Below are positions 60,480 through 64,000 of a stretch of DNA of 64,000 bases, piece by piece (position 1 is the first letter of the stretch; every line of letters begins with the position of its first letter). This DNA comes from JANWJE01 sp044326545. GTDB taxonomy: Bacteria; Chlamydiota; Chlamydiia; Chlamydiales; Parachlamydiaceae. The stretch is taken from assembly GCA_044326545.1 (NCBI GenBank), contig JBIRBM010000002.1:1-64000 (forward strand), written 5' to 3'. A model generated the notes under the pieces. The model was given only the letters and a program-made list of their open reading frames with translations, made no database searches and was not told where the DNA came from. The translations under genes and the position numbers were made by a program.

Positions 60480-60812
60480 ATGTACGCCATTATAAAAACC
60501 GGTGGAAAGCAGTATCGCGTTGCGATTGGAGATGTCATTGATGTCGAATTGCTCTACGCTGAAGCCGGTGCTAATATCGAATTTGGAGAAGTTTTGTTTG
60601 CTCATGACGGATCCAAAACCCATGTTGGCCAACCTTCGATTTCTAATTTTCTCGTTCACGGTGAAGTGTTAGGGGAAGTTAGCGGAGAAAAAATTACTAG
60701 TTTAAAGTATAAAGCTAGCCATAATCAGTGTCGTAAATGGGGTCATCGCCAAAAATACACACGCGTTAAAATTACCGGAATTGGAAGTAACAGCCAGCAT
60801 AAGGAACAATAA
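60480..60812 (+). CDS. rplU: 50S ribosomal protein L21
   Basis: 110 residues. The N-terminal M-Y-A-I-I-K-T-G-G-K-Q-Y-R-V and the C-terminal R-K-W-G-H-R-Q-K-Y-T-R-V-K-I motif are diagnostic of L21, which binds 23S rRNA. It has a slightly longer C-terminus than the 103-residue Escherichia coli protein. AAGGGG stands 7 bases before the ATG. rpmA follows after two bases, and obgE after a 459-bp gap, as in other bacteria. Confidence 0.96.
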   Translation: MYAIIKTGGKQYRVAIGDVIDVELLYAEAGANIEFGEVLFAHDGSKTHVGQPSISNFLVHGEVLGEVSGEKITSLKYKASHNQCRKWGHRQKYTRVKITGIGSNSQHKEQ

Positions 60813-60814
60813 CC

Positions 60815-61066
60815 ATGGCACATAAGAAAGGTCAGGGTTCAACCCGTAACGGAAGAGATTCTCACTCAAAGCGTTTAGGTATAAAAGTGGGCTCAGGAGA
60901 AGTTGTTAGAGCAGGAAGTATTCTTGTGAGACAGCGTGGAACCAAGTGGCATCCAGCAAAGAACGTTGGGCGCGGAACAGATGATACATTATTTGCTCTT
61001 GTCGACGGTGTCGTTTCGTTTCGTAGCGTTGATAAAACTTACGTTTCTGTTGAAGCAGGCGCTTAA
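60815..61066 (+). CDS. rpmA: 50S ribosomal protein L27
   Basis: 83 residues. M-A-H-K-K-G-Q-G-S-T-R-N-G-R-D-S at the start and V-R-Q-R-G-T-K-W-H-P-A-K-N-V-G in the middle identify L27, whose N-terminus reaches the peptidyl-transferase centre. Without the cleaved N-terminal extension of Firmicutes. Starts two bases after rplU, with GGAA upstream inside its end. Confidence 0.97.
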   Translation: MAHKKGQGSTRNGRDSHSKRLGIKVGSGEVVRAGSILVRQRGTKWHPAKNVGRGTDDTLFALVDGVVSFRSVDKTYVSVEAGA

Positions 61067-61525
61067 AAGAGTGTTGACAAAGGCCTGATTATAATGCTTT
61101 GATCTGTTACACATCGTAAAAAATGTCCAAACAAATCATCTGATCAAGCATTTACAATCATTCTTTAAGTCTATTTTTAAGTGAACTTTCTCTTGAGATC
61201 GTTCACTTTTCTTTCTTAGAGCGTGTTCAAGATTGGTGATCAGGTTTTAAATCCCTTTTCATCTATACTCACTCAAGCTCAACGTGCGAATGTCGGCTGC
61301 GCCAAAGCCTTGGGCTTGACAAATCGTTTGTGACCCCATATTTATAATAGGAAGTCATAAACAATCTGTCAATCCGAACAGTTCTTGCGTTGTCAACATG
61401 TGCACTTTAACGTTGAATAAGTCTCTTCTCCTAATCGTTGTGTTTTTCATGTTTTTTTTCTCTACCACGTTCTTTTCTTTTGTTTTTTTTGATTCATTAT
61501 CTATCTTTCCTTAATAAGAGGTTTT
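61067..61525. other. 459-bp gap between rpmA and obgE
   Basis: Contains repeat F copy 2 (61269-61310: CTCACTCAAGCTCAACGTGC and AATGTCGGCTGCGCCAAAGC), an E-like trace (about 61217-61240) and a segment (61345-61370, GTCATAAACAATCTGTC) echoing 1267-1285. The last 100 bases are T-rich leader. No gene. Confidence 0.55.
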
Positions 61526-62548
61526 ATGTTTGTCGATCGCGTCTACGTTCAATTTTCTGCGGGTAAAGGGGGAAATGGCGTTGTTGCTTGGCGTCGAGAA
61601 AAATTTATCCCTAAAGGAGGGCCTTCAGGAGGAAATGGAGGAAAGGGAGGATCTATTATTCTTGAAGCTGATACGCAAATTTCCTCGCTTGATTGGTTTC
61701 GTCATCGTCGATTGATTAAGGCTGATCATGGAGGGGCGGGAGGTGGAAATTGCCGTCAAGGGCGTAATGGACAAGACCTCATCCTTAAAGTTCCCTGTGG
61801 GACTCTTGTCAAACATGGTCATACCGGTGAGGTTTTACACGACTTTACTCAAGACGGCGAAAGGTGGGTTTTATGCCAAGGAGGGAAGGGGGGGCGAGGT
61901 AATGATAGTTTTAAAACACCCACGAATCGCGCCCCTAATCAATATACAGAAGGGGCAGCGGGACAAAGTCGTGAAATTGAACTTGAGCTAAAATTGATTG
62001 CTGACGTTGGATTGGTCGGTTTCCCTAATGCGGGAAAGTCAACATTAATTTCTTCTTTGGCGGGATTAAGGGTTAAAATTGCTGCTTACCCTTTTACGAC
62101 TCTCCAGCCTAATTTAGGATTTATAGAATTAGAAAATTTTAAACGCATTTATATTGCCGATATCCCTGGAATTATTGAAGGTGCTAGTCAAAATAGAGGG
62201 TTAGGATTAGAATTTTTACGTCATATTGAAAGAACAAAGCTTTTGATTTACATCCTCGATGCGTCCGGGATTGATGGAAGAAATCCTAGTCATGATTTTC
62301 GGATTTTGCGTGAAGAAATTGGCGCGTATAATCCCGGATTAATTGAGCGTCCTTATGTGGTTGCACTCAATAAAATCGATACAGAAGAGTCTTGCGGACA
62401 TATCGAGCAATTTCACCAAGAGTTTCAATTCCCTCCCTCTACGTTGTTTGAAATTTCGGCTGCTTATGGAGAGGGGTTGGAAAGTCTTCTTCGAGAAGTT
62501 GTCAAGAGATTGCATGCTCAAGACAATGTGGGAAAAGATGAATTTTAA
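61526..62548 (+). CDS. obgE: Obg-family GTPase (ObgE/CgtA)
   Basis: 340 residues. The N-terminal Obg fold (1-158) has its Gly-rich arms (G-K-G-G-N-G-V-V-A-W-R-R-E-K and G-G-N-G-G-K-G-G). The GTPase domain has G1 G-F-P-N-A-G-K-S-T (about 166), switch II D-I-P-G-I-I-E-G and N-K-I-D. Obg proteins act in 50S ribosome assembly and stress control. The variable C-terminal domain is absent, a normal feature of short forms. Start ATG follows a weak AAGAGG 6 bases upstream. Confidence 0.96.
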   Translation: MFVDRVYVQFSAGKGGNGVVAWRREKFIPKGGPSGGNGGKGGSIILEADTQISSLDWFRHRRLIKADHGGAGGGNCRQGRNGQDLILKVPCGTLVKHGHTGEVLHDFTQDGERWVLCQGGKGGRGNDSFKTPTNRAPNQYTEGAAGQSREIELELKLIADVGLVGFPNAGKSTLISSLAGLRVKIAAYPFTTLQPNLGFIELENFKRIYIADIPGIIEGASQNRGLGLEFLRHIERTKLLIYILDASGIDGRNPSHDFRILREEIGAYNPGLIERPYVVALNKIDTEESCGHIEQFHQEFQFPPSTLFEISAAYGEGLESLLREVVKRLHAQDNVGKDEF

Positions 62549-62618
62549 CTCACCTCTCTTTTTTATCTAAAAAAATCTTTTTTTTTATAACACAGCAGGC
62601 TAGAATCCGGACTGATAC

Positions 62619-62677
62619 GATGAACTTATCCAGGTAAAATTTAATCTCAAATGAAATTTTACCGCAATAAGTTCATC
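62619..62677. repeat. two-step inverted repeat (24-nt arms)
   Basis: GATGAACTTA and GGTAAAATTT at 62619-62628 and 62633-62642 pair with AAATTTTACC (62654-62663) and TAAGTTCATC (62668-62677). Only the 4-nt spacers between the blocks (TCCA/GCAA) fail to match. Loop of 11 nt. No T run follows. Confidence 0.65.
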
Positions 62678-62711
62678 GCTCGTCAAGCTCTAATACCCAG
62701 GATTTTTAGTT

Positions 62712-62948
62712 ATGTTTGGAACCTCAGCCCCTTATGCCCAGATTGTGGAAACAGACCTCAAAATACGACACGTTGTCGGTCGTAGTGATTCTGAAAACGA
62801 AAAAATTAAACCTATCCTCTCTCTTCTTTCAAAAATAGAGAATTCCCAACTTGTTTTTCAATTGATTCCTCCTCTCCACATCCGAAAACAAGAAGAGGTC
62901 TCCATATCATTTCAAACGCCTCTGGTTCTACTCACAGAATGTTTGTAA
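62712..62948 (+). CDS. doubtful 78-aa hypothetical protein
   Basis: 78 codons starting ATG without a clear ribosome-binding site (upstream is GGATTTTTAGTT). Composition is ordinary, with the segment K-I-K-P-I-L-S-L-L-S-K-I and no membrane segment or motif. It lies alone in the gap between obgE and the peptidase gene. It could be a small gene or chance. Confidence 0.3.
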   Translation: MFGTSAPYAQIVETDLKIRHVVGRSDSENEKIKPILSLLSKIENSQLVFQLIPPLHIRKQEEVSISFQTPLVLLTECL

Positions 62949-63099
62949 AACCTCCATCAGATGAATTGTTTCGTTATTGCGTTTACAATTAGACATGATT
63001 TTTGAGTCATGTTTGCTTCTCAATAGGGCTAAAAATGTTGTTTCTGTCAATTTCACTTTGCATGCCTATATCTTAATTTTAAAGGGGAGTTCTTTCTCT

Positions 63100-64000
63100 A
63101 TGAAAAAAATCGTCTCGTTCTTTTTGTTACTCAATTTTATCTTCACGTTCAATTTTCCCGGTTATGGGGAAGAAGATGTTGATAAACAATCTGCCAACCA
63201 TCTTTTAATAGAAACTGATGATGATGACGGGTATCAACCTCTCACCTGTGAACTTCGCTCTATTGATAGAAAATCAACATCTGTTCGGATGTGTGCTTCT
63301 AACCACCAACCCTTGCATACTTCAACAAAGAGTGAGGCCAATAGCCTGTCTTTCAATTGGAGTGGATATACCTCTTTTACCGGAAAGAATGATATTAGGA
63401 ATCCAACGTATGGTTCTGCAACTGCTGTTTCAGGTTCTTGGATTATTCCTCCACTTACCTCTTCTGAAGAGGGGGACACCTATTCTTCAGCTTGGGTTGG
63501 AATAGATGGGTATGCAAACTCTGTTGTAGAGCAAATTGGAACGGAACATGATGTCATCGAAGGGGTTCCAGTTTATTTTGCTTGGTTTGAAATGTATCCT
63601 GCTGCAGCACAAGTCATAGAAGGTTTTCCTGTTTTTGAAGGAGATTTAGTTGAAGGGAAAGTGTTATACCTGGGTCAAGATGCCTCTACAAATGATCTTT
63701 TCCGTTTGACGATTAAGAATCACACGAGAAAAGTGAAATTTAGCATTAATCAATCGACTCTTCCAGGAAATCCGGCGCATTTAAGCTCCGTTGAATGGAT
63801 TGTGGAAGCTCCTGTAAACATTACACCTGAAGGATGTGTAGAATTTCTTCCATTGGCAAATTTTGGAAAGATTTTTTTTGGCAATTGTCAAGCAACAATC
63901 AATGGATTGAAGGGGTCAATTGATAATAAGCACTGGACTTATGATGCAATCACAATGGTTGCAAGAGACGGTACAGTCAAAGATACTCCTTCTTTATTGT
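63100..64000 (+). CDS. exported glutamic peptidase, G1 (eqolisin) family, 3' end outside window
   Basis: The first 300 residues are present; the frame runs off the right edge. Signal peptide 1-22 (ends G-Y-G). A pro-region to about 80 is followed by the G1 pattern: N-W-S-G-Y (86-90), V-S-G-S-W-I-I-P-P, S-A-W-V-G-I-D-G (130-137), Q145 in V-E-Q-I-G-T-E, Y-F-A-W-F-E-M-Y-P (159-167) and E232 in S-V-E-W-I-V-E. Q145 and E232 match the catalytic Gln and Glu of fungal scytalidoglutamic and aspergilloglutamic peptidases. Such enzymes are acid-active and pepstatin-insensitive. AAAGGGGAG about 11 bases before the ATG supports the start. Uncommon in bacteria; exported, so possibly active in an acid vacuole. 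Confidence 0.82.
   Translation, partial: MKKIVSFFLLLNFIFTFNFPGYGEEDVDKQSANHLLIETDDDDGYQPLTCELRSIDRKSTSVRMCASNHQPLHTSTKSEANSLSFNWSGYTSFTGKNDIRNPTYGSATAVSGSWIIPPLTSSEEGDTYSSAWVGIDGYANSVVEQIGTEHDVIEGVPVYFAWFEMYPAAAQVIEGFPVFEGDLVEGKVLYLGQDASTNDLFRLTIKNHTRKVKFSINQSTLPGNPAHLSSVEWIVEAPVNITPEGCVEFLPLANFGKIFFGNCQATINGLKGSIDNKHWTYDAITMVARDGTVKDTPSLL

Larger units (their letters stand above)
62549..63099. other. 551-bp region after obgE
   Basis: It holds T-rich DNA right after obgE, the inverted repeat at 62619-62677, an uncertain 78-codon frame (62712-62948), and the leader of the glutamic peptidase with AAAGGGGAG. Nothing else recognised. Confidence 0.5.

Noticed and set aside
1..64000. CRISPR array, tRNA or rRNA genes
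   Set aside because: No regularly spaced direct repeats, no tRNA-like T-arm with a foldable cloverleaf and no rRNA signature were noticed by eye. A tRNA covariance search would be needed to exclude a divergent tRNA.

Overview
The window reads as a chromosomal piece of an amoeba-associated ('environmental') member of the Chlamydiota, for example a Parachlamydiaceae, Simkaniaceae or Waddliaceae relative; the genus cannot be settled from sequence alone. Three things point there: hemA beside a second, topoisomerase IV-like gyrB/gyrA pair, the rplU-rpmA-obgE block, and low G+C with many lineage-specific membrane, coiled-coil and armadillo-type proteins. No tRNA, rRNA or CRISPR array was recognised.

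Layout. 1-4.8 kb: two IS630 transposase remnants, a small membrane protein, a coupled mscS-dedA pair and a SWIM zinc-finger protein. 4.8-7.6 kb: gltX and hemA, the first steps of C5 tetrapyrrole synthesis (hemB lies at 56 kb). 7.6-10.1 kb: a dense repeat island in which two inverted 163-bp repeats bracket a GIY-YIG protein. 10.1-16 kb: a PseB-like sugar-nucleotide dehydratase, parE, parC and recX. 16-24 kb: a two-TM protein, an M20 peptidase, a tiny exported peptide, a collagen-like protein, divergent GT32 and GT90 glycosyltransferases and an M19 dipeptidase. 24.4-33.5 kb: one 9.1-kb gene for a cyclic beta-1,2-glucan synthase-type enzyme (GT84 plus GH94), followed by an M16C protease and a coiled-coil protein. 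38.9-44.1 kb: pssA-glcDEF operon and a PAP2 phosphatase. 44.5-52.2 kb: an armadillo-type protein, a pgpH-SDR-DEAD helicase operon and, convergent to it, a three-gene operon (39-aa membrane protein, YkgJ-type protein, Mrp ATPase). 52.4-60 kb: exported glutaminyl cyclotransferase, PTP/phytase-like phosphatase and GH3 enzyme, then hemB, a sodium:solute symporter and an exported Trp/His/Asn/Arg repeat protein. 60.4-64 kb: rplU, rpmA, obgE and the first 300 codons of an exported glutamic peptidase (eqolisin, G1).

Much of the non-coding DNA is built from several families of short dispersed inverted repeats, named A to F here. They resemble non-autonomous elements (MITE-like). Some have been taken into genes: they supply a start codon and ribosome-binding region (52.39 kb), stop codons (4.69, 33.6 and 56.13 kb) and an internal coding segment (53.5 kb). 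Together with the exported enzymes and glycan genes, this suggests an accessory, host-interaction-oriented region set into a conserved chlamydial backbone.
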